Shown here piece by piece: positions 25,580 through 37,499 of a DNA stretch of 64,000 nucleotides (the first letter of the stretch is position 1; every line of letters starts with the position of its first letter). The notes below the pieces were generated by a model, which was given only the letters and a program-made list of their open reading frames with translations, was not told where the DNA came from and did no database searches. The stretch is from Mytilus trossulus (Eukaryota > Mollusca > Bivalvia > Mytilida > Mytilidae). The stretch is from assembly GCF_036588685.1 (NCBI RefSeq), contig NC_086376.1, forward strand, positions 56,071,166-56,135,165. Reading direction: 5' to 3'. Position numbers and translations under genes: made by a program.

Positions 25580-26335
25580 TGCAAACACCGACACAAACAA
25601 AAAGACACCAACATTGATACCATAGATACCAATTCCACAAACATCAACAACGACACCCAAAAAAATCAACACCGACACCATAGACACGGACTACACAAAC
25701 ATTAACATCGACCCCATAAACATAATAGACACCAACACCACTAACATCAACATAACACCGATATCCTAGACATCATCACAAAAAAACATCAACACCGGCA
25801 TTATAGACACCATCACAAAAAACATCAAAACCGGCATAATGATTATAGACACCTACACTATAGACACAGATACCACAGACACAGATACCACAACCGACAC
25901 CATAGACACCAACACCTCATACCATCACCATAGACACAGATACCACAACCGACACCATAGACACCAACACCTCATACCATCACCATAGACACCAACACCT
26001 CATATCAACACCATAGACACCAAACACCTACACCATAGACACAGATACCACAGACACAGATACCACAACCGACACCATAGACACCAACACCTCATACCAT
26101 CACCATAGACACCAACACCATAAAAATAATCACTAACACCGACGACGTAGAGACACTAACGTCGACGACACATTGACATCCATAACGACACCATGGACGC
26201 CAACACCACATACATCAACAACGAAACAATAGATATCCACACCGACACTTCAAACATCAACATCGACACCATATACACCAACACCGACTCCATAGACACC
26301 GATTTCACAAACATCAACACCGACACAACAAAGAT
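25580..26335. repeat. CACCATAGACACCAACAC-type minisatellite
   Basis: About 750 bp built from variants of a 6-18-bp unit (caccatagacaccaacacc, cacagataccacaaccgaca), with higher-order blocks repeated, for example 'caccaacacctcataccatc' at several places between 25900 and 26110. Reading frames through it give Thr/Asp/Asn/Ile-rich nonsense, including those at 25499-25705 and 26193-26402. Confidence 0.9.
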
Positions 26336-26375
26336 TAACAGACAAATTTCAAATTACCTTATAATTAAAATGAAG

Positions 26376-26930
26376 TATGCAAGTCCCGCGTTTCGTCTAT
26401 AAAAGACCTATCAGTGACGCCCGAATAAAAAAAAATGATGTCCTATTTGTTCGGTACAGACAAATGTTCATAAACCATCACTATAATTAAAAATACACGA
26501 TTAGTTCGTTTCGATAAATGTGATAGGATATGGAATGAAATCACATAACTTCTTTTTTCTAATTATCTATTCAAGATCTATGTTATTGGCTCACGTTAAA
26601 GTAAACGTCTGTTAACATCATGTGGATTAGAAAAAAAAGACAATGTGCAAATTAACCTAGACATTGCCTTTCTGGAAAATTATTTATGTTCTTTATACAG
26701 GAAAACTGACACGTTGTATAACATGATATTTAGAGTAAAAAAGAACACTAAGACTGTTGCCCTTTTAGCTGTTGTTTGTCAGTACAGTTTTATTTATGGA
26801 TGATGATCGATACAGCGAAAAATCAAAAGTACACTATAAGTCTTCTCAAAGAACAAAACCTGTAGATTCCAAGCATAGCTCCGCCCATTTTGAATGGGGT
26901 ATATTATGATCAGTCTTTTTTTTTCCTATG
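26376..26930. other. repeat scrap and unassigned stretch
   Basis: About 26376-26430 is a diverged copy of the ACGCGCGT-core dispersed repeat ('cccgcgtttcgtctataaaa'). The remainder to about 26930 has no visible feature. Confidence 0.45.
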
Positions 26931-27345
26931 TTGTATTTTGTATATTTAGATATTTTTTTGTCATGGTTTGGTTCGTTTGTTGTAGTCGATGACTTTGCAC
27001 ATGAAATTCCATGCTCGCAATGTTGCGTACATTTTTTTTTCTACATTGGCTAGAGGTACAGGGGAGGGTTGAGATTTCAAAATACATGTTTAGCCCCGCC
27101 GCATTTTTGTACCTGTCCCAAGTCTGTATGATTTTTAATTTTAGTTTCTTTTAAATATTTAGAAATTTAGTATGACAGACGTAAATTATCACTGAACTAG
27201 TATACATATTTGTTTACGGGCCAGCTGAAGCACTCCTCCGGGTGCGGGATTTTTCAATACACTGAAAAACCATCGTAGGCCTTCGGCTGTTATCTGCTCT
27301 TTGGTCGGGTTATTGTCTCTTTGACACTCCCCATTCAAAGTCCTG
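26930..27345 (+). repeat. dispersed repeat ('ctttggtcgggtt' family)
   Basis: Shares 'gccccgccgcatttttg', 'cactgaactagtata', 'ggccagctgaagcac', 'gggtgcgggat' and 'gtctctttgacac' with 34570-34806, 37500-38040 and, in reverse complement, 166-285 and 61357-61510. No coding capacity. Confidence 0.8.
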
Positions 27346-28049
27346 TTACTTTTTTTATTTCGGAGAGTTTTTCATCATCACTTGATTGCATTAGTCTTCC
27401 TGTACTTTGTAATTTTTCAGAAAGTCCTACAATGGTATGTCTCAAGTCCTTAATCTCTATGTTTTTATTTTCAATGAGCTGCAATTAAACAAATAAAAAA
27501 TAAAAGTATTATTACTTGTATTTGTTTATTTTCAAGTGCAAAGTTCTGGATGAAGAATCCCATTTCTTTCTAATGTGTAAAATAAATGATATTTAAGACA
27601 TGTCTTTTTCAATGATTTGAATACTCAATCCAAAGATTTTTCTGATTAAAAAATGAAATATATATATACCAAATCGAACCACTAGTCAGCAAGTGATCTT
27701 TAGGTGCCTTTATTAAACAGTCTATGGAATTGAGGACAGGGAGCACTTGAGGTCAGTTGTTGTGTTTAATGTTTTGGTTTATTCACAATTCACAGAAAAT
27801 AAATTTCAATGATCACGGATCGCGAAAATATATATAACAAAAAATCTGTAGAAAAATAGATCACAATAGTGAAAATGTGTGGATCATGAAGAACGAAAAT
27901 AACCCATCAGGCCCCTTTATGATGTTTGGAAATAATTAGTTTCATGCAAATACTACCTCAAAGTGACTCAGTAAAGATGAAGCCATACATGAGAAAAGTG
28001 TGACGAATTATGCTCTATTTTGATTTCATGCAATGTATATAGATAAACT
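27346..28049. other. unassigned stretch
   Basis: AT-rich, with a hint of a decayed foldback around 27780-27910 ('gatcacggatcgcgaaaat' against 'gtggatcatgaagaacgaaa'). No gene. Confidence 0.3.
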
Positions 28050-28985
28050 CATTATAGATACCAGGATTAAATTTTGTATTGACGACAGACGCACGTGTCG
28101 TCTACAAAAGACTCATAAGTTACGCTCGAATCCAAACAAGTTAAAAAGGCCAAATAAAGTACGAAGTTGAAGAGCATTGAGGACCAAAACTCATTAAAGT
28201 TTTGCCAAATACAGCTAAAGTTATCTATTCCTGAAGTAGAAAGCATTAGTATTTCAAAAAAATCAAAAGTTTTGTAAACAGTTGATTTATAAATATGACC
28301 ATATCAATGATAATTCATGTTCAGACTACTGGCCTGGTGATACCCTCGGGGAATTAAAACTCCGCCAGCAGTGGCATCTACCAAGTGGGATTTTCTCTTG
28401 ATATTCCCAATTGATTTACATGTTTAGAACATTTGTATAATACTGTAATATTTTCATAGTGTTGTACATTTTCTTTATTTGTGGAAAATAGAGTGTTCAT
28501 CAACGTTTTCTAGACAAATAAAGGAAATAATCAGTTCAGTGACATATTAGCTATGAAACTTTCGTGTCTGGTCGACATTACATTTACAAAGCGGCATAAC
28601 TCAATAAAAAATTCTTACGATTATAGAAAATGAGACATCCCACTCGATAATAGTCATTAAAAAAAGGTAACAGGATTATAATTTAATACGCCAGACGCGC
28701 GTTTCGTCTACTTAAGATTCACCAGTGACGCTCAGATAACAAAATAGTTATAAAGCGAAACAAGTACAAAGTTGTAGAGCATTAAGGAACAAAATTCCCA
28801 AAAGTTGTGCCAAACACGGCTTAGGTTATTCCTGGGATAAGAAAATGCTTATTTTCGATTTGAAGTTTCGTCAATAGAAAATTCATTAAAATTACCATAT
28901 AATTGATATTAATTTCAACACCGAGGTAACTTCGACTACTGGGCTTGTGATATACCCTCGGGGACGAAACGTCTACCAGCAATAC
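28050..28985 (-). repeat. two minus-strand copies of the ACGCGCGT-core dispersed repeat
   Basis: One copy runs about 28050-28400 (ccaggattaaattttgta, then ...cgtctacaaaagactcata, ending 'ggtgataccctcggggaatt') and a more diverged one about 28655-28985 ('cgccagacgcgcgtttcgtc', ending 'atataccctcggggacga'). The 3' end of the minus-strand LINE starts directly after the second. Confidence 0.8.
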
Positions 28986-28989
28986 TTAC

Positions 28990-30635
28990 AATACTTTATT
29001 AATAAACCTCAGACACATAGGTGTACAAGAGGACATCATATATACACGTATACACATGTTTATACTCAATACATTCACACTAAACATAATAATGCTACAT
29101 ACATGAGAGAATATAGCAAATGTCAATTTACAAACTACCATAACTTTCAACTAAAAACCAACATAAATCACAAGTATCGTGTAAGAATTTTTAAAAATAT
29201 TGCTAAGTTTTTGTAAAGTTCTACATGACAAAATGTTAAAAGCTGTTTCAATTTGTACTCCGTTGGATTTGCAGTATAATATTGTGGAATATATTTATTT
29301 CTAAGCAGTTTTATTTCCTGTTTTTGACATTTAAAAAGATAATGAAATTCATCCCCTATTCCATTTCCACAAAGATGACAAATTCGTGCATTTTTTGGAA
29401 TTCCGGACCATCTTCCCGTTTCTACAGGAATTTTTAAATTTGAACATCTGAGTTTTGCCATATAAATCCTGTCACACAGCTTCAACTTTATCAAATAGGT
29501 TTCCAAACGAAATTCCTCTTTATAAAATGAATAAAATGCACCTCTTGAAGAGTTATTCATTTGTGAAAACCAATGTTGGATGAATTGATCATTCAGTTTT
29601 TGTGAAATAATGTTCTTTAATCCCAGTTTATCCAATGGAAGTTGATTTTGCCAAATAAAACTAATTCCATTTTCATCAAATATGGATTTAACGTACGTAA
29701 TCCATTTAAATTTTGTGGGGTTTTGAAAATGTAATTTGAGCATTAATTTATACATAATGGAAGATAACTTGTTATTTTCCGATACCAAGTTATTCCAAAA
29801 CAACACCATTTTACGTTTAATAATGGTTTCCAAAGGGAATCTTCCGAGTTCCCCATACACCATATAATTTGGTGTACTGCTTCTTAATTTCAAAATGTTT
29901 TTGCAAAATTGAAGGTGTATTTTCTCAATGCTTTCTTTATTTTCAAATCCCCATACCTCTGAAGCATATAATAAAACAGGACTAACCAATGAGTCAAAAA
30001 GTTTTAGCTGCAAATCGACGGGAATACATATATTTTTTATTTTTCGGTATAGAGCATACAAAGACTTCTGTGCTTGAACAAGAAGTTTTTTTCGTGCTGT
30101 ACAAAAGCTACCGTTGTAATTGAAAAGTACACCAAGGTAGCAGTAGGAATCAACTATTTCAATTTTTTCACCATATATCATAAAATTCTGATTTCTTTTT
30201 ACTTTCCTTTTACTAAAAATTACTGCTTTGGTTTTGCTTGTGTTAATCTTAAGCTTCCATTTTTTACAATATTCTTCAAAACATACAAGGGTTTTTTGTA
30301 ATCCTTCTGCACTTTCAGACAATAGCGCAGTATCATCTGCGTACAGTATAATAAACAATTTAACATACATTTCTAATGATTCCAAGCACAGCTTTGAAAT
30401 ATTATTTAGACTTTCTATATTATTTTCCACAAAATAACTTTCTAAATCATTTAGAAACAAAGAAAATAAAAAAGGTGATAGATTTTCACCTTGTTTTACT
30501 CCTGTATGAGATATAAAAAATTCGGAAAATTCATTTCCTTTCTTGACACATGTTTTTATATTTTGATACATATTATAGATCACATTAAATAATTTACCTT
30601 TAATGTAAAGTGCATTGACCCACTGGTGTGAATAG
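28990..30635 (-). mobile_element. 5'-truncated LINE retrotransposon
   Basis: The minus-strand sequence reads continuously from about 30635 to the stop near 29168 and then has a 3' tail to about 28990. Its 5' break is abrupt: the first residues (SHQWVNALYIKGK) are already internal to the reverse transcriptase, and a different repeat starts there. 5' truncation is the normal outcome of target-primed reverse transcription. Confidence 0.85.
29168..30635 (-). CDS. non-LTR reverse transcriptase, C-terminal portion
   Basis: About 488 codons are open on the minus strand without a stop. GVKQGENLSPFLFSL is RT motif 4, FIILYADDTALL is the catalytic YADD block, KLKINTSKTKAVIF and SYCYLGVLF follow in the usual order, and near the C-terminus CHLCGNGIGDEFHYLFKC is the zinc-binding tail seen after RT in many LINEs. 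The endonuclease and the first RT motifs are missing. There is no valid ATG at the start because the copy is truncated. The uninterrupted frame implies a fairly recent insertion, but the copy cannot be autonomous. Clade cannot be fixed from this sequence alone. Confidence 0.9.
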
Positions 30636-30700
30636 TTATCAAAGGTACAAGGATTATAATTTAATACACCATTCGCGCGTTTTGTCTACATAAAATTAAT
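30636..30700 (-). repeat. scrap of the ACGCGCGT-core repeat
   Basis: 'atagttatcaaaggtac' and 'caaggattataatttaatac' followed by 'cgcgcgttttgtctacataa' match 11890-11960 and 28660-28720. It separates the two LINE fragments. Confidence 0.75.
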
Positions 30701-30713
30701 TAAAAAAAAATAA

Positions 30714-31160
30714 ATGTTTTTTGGTAAACAAGTGAATAAATCCAATATGACCATTTTAACACTTTTCAATTCATTCAATTCAAATAGAATATGTAAACAT
30801 TGTAATATAAATGCGGTTGAAGATGATACCCACTTTTTCTTAAAAAGTAAAATTTATAAAACTTTACGTAATCAGTTTGAAAAAGATATAAATATAAAAT
30901 ATATGTCCAAAATACTTTTTAAAAATTGTCTGAAGCAGATAGATTACCTATCTTCATTTGATATTATGCAGGTTACTGTTCCGTTCATTAAAAAGTCATT
31001 TACACTGAGGGGAGTGGACACAACGCCTGCATAAATATATCTGTTTTACCACTTTATATATGATGTTTCATATGTTAGTTTTTTCCATTGTGTAGATGCA
31101 TTGTTTGTATATGCCTTCAACCCCTAGGGGTATAAATATGCATTTCATAAATAAACAAAA
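30714..31160 (+). mobile_element. 3' end of a second LINE (opposite orientation)
   Basis: The frame to 31034 contains RICKHCNINAVEDDTHFFLK, the C-x2-C...H pattern of the zinc tail that ends LINE reverse transcriptase proteins, then a short C-terminus ending DTTPA. A 3'UTR with 'ccctaggggtataaatatgc' and 'ataaataaacaaaaa' follows. Only the last ~100 codons survive. It is a different family from the neighbouring minus-strand LINE. Confidence 0.6.
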
Positions 31161-31740
31161 AATTATAATACCATGTGGGGTTTTTTTCTTCATATTTTGA
31201 AGAAATTGTATGTCAGCATCATATTAGTTCATGATGTATCTAATTAGAAATTTATGACTAATTAATCATATAATTCTCAAAACTACTCGTTTTACTCTCA
31301 AAGTAACACGTTAAAACAAGAAAACTTCAGCGTGAATCGAAAATTACTATAAAACATATCGTTCATATTAAACTTCTATTTCCCAAGAGTTAATACCAGT
31401 ATTTCAACTGCAATTTTTCTCTTGATTTTGCTTTTTTAACACCAAAAAATTAAGTAAAGTATTACAGTAATTTTTTGTTAGTATAAAATAGTAAAACAGA
31501 CATCTAATATGTGTTTTTTTTTTTTTTTTTATAAATTTGACATTTATTAGACGTACAATTTAAATTTCGTGATATTTAAAAAAATAAACGCTTTAACTGG
31601 TTAAAAAATGTGTATTTTAATTTTATTTTTTTCAAATCTATCCATTTTAATTGAAAACAAGTAATTTTATTGCAAACATTTTGTTTTACTGTAGTGTATA
31701 GATCTCAAAGACCAGTTGTTTTGTAGAATGTCTAGACGAC
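31161..31740. other. unassigned stretch upstream of copy 2
   Basis: AT-rich with a T run at 31510-31530. No gene is visible. Confidence 0.4.
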
Positions 31741-31776
31741 ATGCCATAATGTTGCCAGTGTACAGACATTACTTTT

Positions 31777-31865
31777 GACCACTTCTACACAACAGGGAAG
31801 TTATGTTACATATAAATACATGTAAACTCATGTTTGCTAATCACTTTCAATTTAAAGTCTTCTAG
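31777..31865 (+). promoter_or_regulatory. promoter and non-coding exon 1 of copy 2
   Basis: GACCACTTC (31777-31785) and CAGGGAAGTT (31793-31802) are followed by TATAAATA (31811-31818), an initiator-like TCACTTTC near 31841 and exon 1 ending TTCTAG|GTATG at 31865. The same ordered elements recur before copies 3, 4 and 5. The start site near 31843 is inferred. Confidence 0.8.
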
Positions 31866-32197
31866 GTATGTATGGATATGATTAAAAAAACTGTGATTTA
31901 ATAATCTAAAGCAATGGTTAACATTTGGATGGTCGATTTAAAATCCAGTTATACTCATAAATTGCCCCTCATATTTACTTTATATCAATCTTGTATTCGT
32001 GATTTCGAGTATTTACTTATTTTCAATCATTCTATCATCATTTTTTTTCTTTGGAGACAAGGCTTCAAAGGCTAATTATCTAAATTAATTGTGAAATATG
32101 TGATAAATTTGTCACCATAATTTACATTTTCAAATATTCTTTGAAAACATTATTTCACTTTTTACAATATTTTCTTTCAGAAAGTCAATCTTCAAAA

Positions 32198-32897
32198 ATG
32201 AACACAAAAGTCGCCATTTGTCTGATCCTTCCGTGCATCATCGCCCTGGTTTCTTGTGCTTATTTACCTGGTAACTATGGATACCAACAACCAAGACAGG
32301 TAGCTCCTTATGCAAACTATGCTGCCAATAGTTACCAGGGTCTGAAACAGGCTAAACTCTTCAATTACCGTGAGTATAACTTACATTTTATATGTTATTA
32401 AATTATTAGAACAGTCAAAGTTGTTATGGCTGTGAAGTCGCATTTATTGAAAGCGTATTTGTGACTGTTTAAATTATCAAAATTTCCATAAAGATCCATT
32501 CAGCAAATGTGAAAAGTATGTGATCTTATTATTCATTTGTCATTATGTTATCAAATGTGTTCGTAAATAGTAAAGCTGATAAAAATACAAATTGGAGAAA
32601 GTGGATTTGTATACTCCTTATGCGATTCCCATTAGGTATTTGTCAATGTATATATTCAAGTAGGTATAGTCGTTTCTAATACTAGTACTTAATTTATAAT
32701 ATAAATATTAATGGCGTCTCAGGATTTTTATAATGATAATATCATGTTGTTATTATTGTCATTTTCATTATTTCTATTATGAATTGAAACTTAATTATAA
32801 ATATCAGTACTAGGATTTTATCTTTGATTTTCTAGTTCTCGGAGGGTTATACTTCTTAAACCTCTTCAACTTCACCGGAAACAGAATTGCTGGTTAG
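32198..32897 (+). CDS. small secreted Tyr/Asn-rich peptide precursor, tandem copy 2
   Basis: The coding parts are 32198-32369 and 32836-32897; 77 residues. Exon 2 starts at 32181 after TTTCTTTCAG. The protein is identical to copies 1, 3 and 4: signal peptide to Ala21, then the acid-free, Cys-free mature chain. Against copy 4, exon 2 has about four differences (AAA/AAG, GTC/GTA, GCC/GCA, AAT/AAC), all silent. Intron 2 is the shortest of the set (466 bp) and carries no obvious insertion, so this copy probably shows the basic gene structure best. Function unknown. Confidence 0.88.
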
Positions 32898-33990
32898 ACA
32901 ACATTTCATGGTCATACGAGGTTAGTTTATTTATCTGTATTTTGTATATGTTGGGTATAAGATGCAAGTTTGTACACATTATACAGGGTTTTTGTACAAG
33001 TTATAAGTTTTAAATTCTATTTTTATTTTCTCCTTACACTAAAATCATATCATAAAAATAGAAATATGAGAGTAATATGCGAAACAAAAGATTGTGTGCT
33101 ACTATCATTCATTTGTGTTAAGCGGTTAATTAAACACTTATAACTTGGACCAACATCTATAACATGGACAACAATTAAATTTGTACACAACATATATATC
33201 CGCTTCGAATTGAAATTTCCCGAAATGTATCATTGCAGAGTCCTTGTTTGCCTTCAAAAATATAATGCATTTAAAAATGCACATGTATTTAAAAGATAAT
33301 CTAATTTCTTGATATCTATATCTAGTTTACCTAATACAAATTTTTATATCAAAAAGTTGTAATTAATTTTAAAAATATTTAAGTGGAATCTATTTCTAAC
33401 TTTATAAGAGATCGTTCTTGTATATATACCTTCTGAAATGTACATGCCAATTACCTGTGACAAAATGCCACAATTCACAGGCAAAACAATATAATGGTAA
33501 CATATTTAGTAAGTGTTTTGAATTATACTAAATCTGTTAAAATTGTATGCAGTGCCTTATTAATGCTCAAACTCTATTTAAATTTTTTTTTTTATTTTAG
33601 GTTAAAAAGCAGTGTTTGGTCATAGAAGAAATGTGTGTCATCAATTTGGACATCTTACGTCAGAGCAGACGATTGATGCAAACAACATAGCATAAAGTTC
33701 GATTTACCAGAAACAGAACACTTCAGAACTTGTAAACATCTACCTTTTCAAAGATGTTTTTATTGAGATTAAAAATAGTCTGTACCTTATTTTCTTGTTT
33801 GTTTTGATATTGGTTTTGCATTTTGAGAGCAAACTGTTCCAAACTTTATACCATTAGTGTATTTGTAAAACCTGCTTTAATTGACACCTCTTTTTAGATG
33901 CCGCCTATATTGTCAGGTCATCATCTTCTTATTCCGCTGTAGTAATACCTATGCACTTTGAACCAAAATAAAATTGTCACTTTCAGGTAT
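32898..33990 (+). other. 3'UTR of copy 2 with intron and poly(A) signal
   Basis: Exon 3 ends at 32920 (ACGAG|GTTAGT), 23 nt after the stop. Exon 4 starts at 33601 after TTTATTTTAG with 'gttaaaaagcagtg', matching 'gtttacaagcagta' of copies 3-4. AATAAA is at 33967-33972. Confidence 0.7.
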
Positions 33991-34344
33991 ACTCATCTTC
34001 AAAGATCCCAAAGGCAACCTTATATGTATAGGTTTTGCTGTACTAGGTTAACAAAACATAAAACCCTAGGAAAAGTTTACATAAAAACAAGTCGAAAAAA
34101 AGAATAACGAGTTTTCCGAGACAAGTTAAATACATCTTTTGACTGTCCGAAAGATGCAATTACAATTGTAAATATGGTACATCCAGTTTGGTTATAATTA
34201 AACATTCACTATGGCATTGACAGTAAGGTTTCGACCAGTCCCTTTTCCAAGGCGGTATATGACTTCAAAACAAGCGTTATACACAACTTATCGACGTATC
34301 CGTTCATGATCCTTTTTGATTTTGTGCGATTACTTCGGTTTATG

Positions 34345-34806
34345 TCTTTAAAAGAGGGGCGAAAGATACCAAAGGACAGTCAAACTCATAGATTGAAAAT
34401 AAACTGACAACGCCATGGCTACAAATTAAAAAGACAAACAGACAAATGATAGTACACAATACACAACATAGAAAACTAAAGACTAACCACCACGAACTCC
34501 ACCAAAAATCGGGGTTGATCTCAGGTGCTCCGGAAGGGTAAGCAGATCCTGCTCCACACGTGGCACCCGTCGTGCCTCTGGCCTTTGTTAGTCTTGTATT
34601 ATTTTAACTTTTAGTTTCTTGTGTACAATTTGGAGTATATTATGGCGTTCATTATCACTGAACTAGTATATATATATTTTGTAGGGGCCAGCTACGCCTC
34701 CGGGTGAGGGGATTTCTCGCTGCATTGAAGACCTGTTGGTGACCTGCTGCTGTTGTCTGCTCTATGGTCGGGTTGTTGTCTCTTTGAGACATTCCCCATT
34801 TCTATT
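34345..34806. repeat. Penelope-type 3' tail plus dispersed repeat
   Basis: 34345-34570 is the same segment as 18370-18790 ('aagataccaaagg', 'tctcaggtgctccggaaggg'). 34570-34806 is the 'gtcgggttgttgtctctttg' family. No gene. Confidence 0.75.
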
Positions 34807-35297
34807 CTTGATTTTATTCTTATGTTATTAAAAATCAGTGTAGTTCTTGTTGCTTAAGTATTAAGTTTTCTAAACAGTTTTTTTTGGTATTTGTGTCTCT
34901 TTATTTTTATTTTGCCTTAGTATATCAGTTTAATTTTCGACTAATGACTTAGAATTGGCCTTTTAGATCTGTACGAAGAATAAAAAAATATAAAAAAACC
35001 CGAAGTATTGCTCTACCATTATTCTGTTAGAAACTGTCAATGAACTGTTTTCTAAAAATATCAGAACATTTTCTGACAGAAGTGGTTTTATCTTAGAATA
35101 GATTTTGACATTGCTACACTAGAACAGTGTTAGACAGATCTACCCTTCCAATGTTTCTGACAGTTTTAACACAGAACAGATCAATGCATAAAAGTTTAGG
35201 TATTCATTTACCTATCTATAAAGCTTTTTATAAATTTTATTTGAAAAAAATAAATAATTTATAAACATAATTTATTACATTCACTTTATTTCTCTTT
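34807..35297. repeat. degraded GACAGTT-rich block
   Basis: About 35026-35190 contains spaced tctgacagaa, 'tgtttctgacagtttta' and related words. Comparable GACAGTTCTACC-rich blocks precede copies 3, 4 and 5, so this looks like the start of one ancestral array unit, later split from the rest by the 35.7-38.8 kb insertion. The beginning of the interval is unassigned. Confidence 0.5.
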
Positions 35298-35694
35298 TAA
35301 TAAAATTAACGGTACCAATTTTCTTGCACCAGATGCGTATTTCGACAATTCATGTCTCTCCAGTGATGCTCGTGGCCAAAATATTTGAAATCCAAAGCTT
35401 ATAAAAAAGAAGAAGAGCTATTATCCAAAAGGTCCATAAGTATAGCCAAATCCGTGAAAGGAATCAGAGCTTTCCATGAGGGAGATACATTCCTTAATTT
35501 ATGATAATTTCTAATATTTTGTAACAGCAAATTTTAATAACACAAAAAATCCGTATTTTCATGCCAGTACCGAAGTACTGGCTACTGGGCTGGTGCCATA
35601 TCCTCGGCGACTAATAGTACACCAGCAGACGCATCGACCCAGTAGTAGTAATAAAATTAACGGTACCAATTTTCTTGCACCAGATGCGCATTTC
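35298..35694 (-). repeat. ~350-bp tandem repeat family, interrupted second unit
   Basis: One full unit and the start of a second (ggtaccaatttt at 35311 and 35662), the same family as 3053-3716. The second unit breaks off after 'gatgcgcatttc', exactly where the inverted-repeat element begins. Confidence 0.85.
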
Positions 35695-35978
35695 TACGGA
35701 GCCCTGCTAGGGACATGCAAAGAAAAAAAAATATAATGTGCGCACAACTTAAATAAATTGTGCGCACAAAATAATATAGTGTGCGCACAATATAATAAAG
35801 TGTGCGCACAATATAATATATTGTGCGCACAACTTAAATATATTGTGCGCACAACTTAAATATATTGTGCGCACAACTTAAATATATTGTGCGCACAAAA
35901 TAATATAGTGTGCGTTAAATTCTTTGACCTTACACATGGTACAGGTCTTCAATGTCTCCTTTTTAAAGTGACAGAATG

Positions 35979-36161
35979 GAGAAATGCATAAAGTTTTCTT
36001 TTGAAATGGCGCTAGAATATATGGAAATATTCATCACTGCATTTGTATCAACTCCTGACAGGAATACTGAAGAATTAACGTTTATTTCGTCTGACACTTG
36101 GTTTACCAACAAATGCGTTGGAAGCCTCCACTTTATATCAGAGTTTATTGGAACGGTTTGA
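35979..36161 (+). other. short ATG open frame inside the inverted-repeat element
   Basis: A 61-codon frame (starts MEKCIKFSFEMALEYMEIFI, ends SEFIGTV) lies just inside the left TGTGCGCACA array, about 65 bp after its last site. I recognise no domain. It could be a first exon or a remnant of an element gene, or chance. The antisense frame covers the same interval. Confidence 0.2.
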
Positions 36162-36699
36162 AACAGACTTGGCAAAAGAGCGAGGAAACTATCGAACTTA
36201 TGTACACTTTGATACTATAGCTTTACCTGTTTTCTTGTAACAAATATGAAAAAAAGTACTTTTTGCACTTATACTCAATTCATGACTTTGATTTTGTTAC
36301 CCTGTTCGACGACAGAGATGGTCATTACATTGTGTATATTTAAAAGTCTTTACGTCCGTTCATCCGTCCGTCTCTGTTTATTGTAAATGTTTTGGTGATA
36401 GTTTATGATGAAGTTTTAGTGTCACCAACTTCAATGTGGTTTCTAAGAAGGTATCATTGTAAAAGTGTAGAGTAAGTCAAATCCAATGAAAACTGAATAC
36501 ACGTACAAGTTGTTTTGTTGTTGTTGTTTTTTGTTTTTTTTTGTTTTTTTTTTATCAAAGATATGTTTGATCATGGTTAAGTAAGGTTCTCATCTAAAAT
36601 GTACTGTTCGTTATTGAAATGTGACGGTGTGTTCAGTCTACGAAATTCACCATGAAGTTGTGATCAAATAAAGATAAACTGAACTGGGTACATATATAA

Positions 36700-36930
36700 A
36701 GCAGAAGATGCAATATGAGTGCCAATGAGACAGCTCTCCATCCAAGTCATAATTTATTAAAAGTTAACAATTATTGGTTATAATACGGTCTTCATCATGG
36801 AGCGTTGGCTCACACCAAACCGCAAACTACGGCCCAAAATGGCTATAACAAAACGATAAACAGATATGAACCACACCAATAAACGACAATCACTGAATAA
36901 CAAGCTCCCGACATTGAACAGTATGCTTAT
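36700..36930. repeat. dispersed repeat ('gtgccaatgagacagctctcc')
   Basis: A SINE-length block nested inside the inverted-repeat element. Related copies lie at 37705-37930, 47412-47490, 54430-54480 and 63800-63880. It runs from 'gatgcaatatgagtgccaat' to 'aagctcccgacattg'. Confidence 0.75.
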
Positions 36931-36951
36931 TATGATTAAAAATTTTAAGCG

Positions 36952-37350
36952 TTGAATACAAATGTTTCAGGTCAAGTTATAGTTTCATTCTGTTTAATAG
37001 TCTTTAATAGAAGAGAGGATAAGAGGTCACTTATAGTATCTATTTTTGATCGATTTCATTATAAAATTTTACAGTATGTTGTTCATATTCATTTTGAAAC
37101 TAAAATGTTACGAAACAATTTAGGAATAGCCAATGAAATTCCTCAGTGGAATATTTTGAAAATAAACGAAACAATTATGATTCATTTTTTCCAAATATGG
37201 TCCGTTTTTGGGGTATCATTTATTCAAAACTTTGTGACCCTCGATGCGATTGTCAAAGAGACAACTATATACATATACAACATAGCTCATACAAATACGG
37301 GTTATATTCTTCTCATATATTTTTATGATGGCATGATACTCAACCCCTAA
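36952..37350 (+). other. 132-codon open frame inside the inverted-repeat element
   Basis: An Ile/Phe/Asn-rich frame without a normal ATG start and with no motif I recognise. A second frame overlaps it at 37146-37328. It is recorded because it is the longest open stretch within the element; coding status is doubtful. Confidence 0.15.
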
Positions 37351-37499
37351 CGGTAAGGACTTTGCTTGATATTCATATGATTAAAACATAATCTTTCAAT
37401 CAGTTTAGTTGAGGTTTGGAGCTGGCATGTCAGTAACTGCTAGTAGTCCTTGTTATTTTATGTATCATTGTCATTTTGTTAAGGTTCATTTGTTACCTA

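Noticed and set aside
25580-26335. CRISPR-like or protein-repeat array
   Set aside because: The units are contiguous minisatellite repeats without spacers, in eukaryotic DNA, and frames are not maintained.
35728-35930. CRISPR-like regular palindromes
   Set aside because: The 11-12-bp intervals are themselves repeated AT-rich sequence, not unique spacers, and the array is mirrored at the other end of an inserted element.
36952-37350. Possible transposase of the TGTGCGCACA element
   Set aside because: It has no ATG start and no catalytic motif, is AT-biased, and an overlapping frame looks equally plausible.
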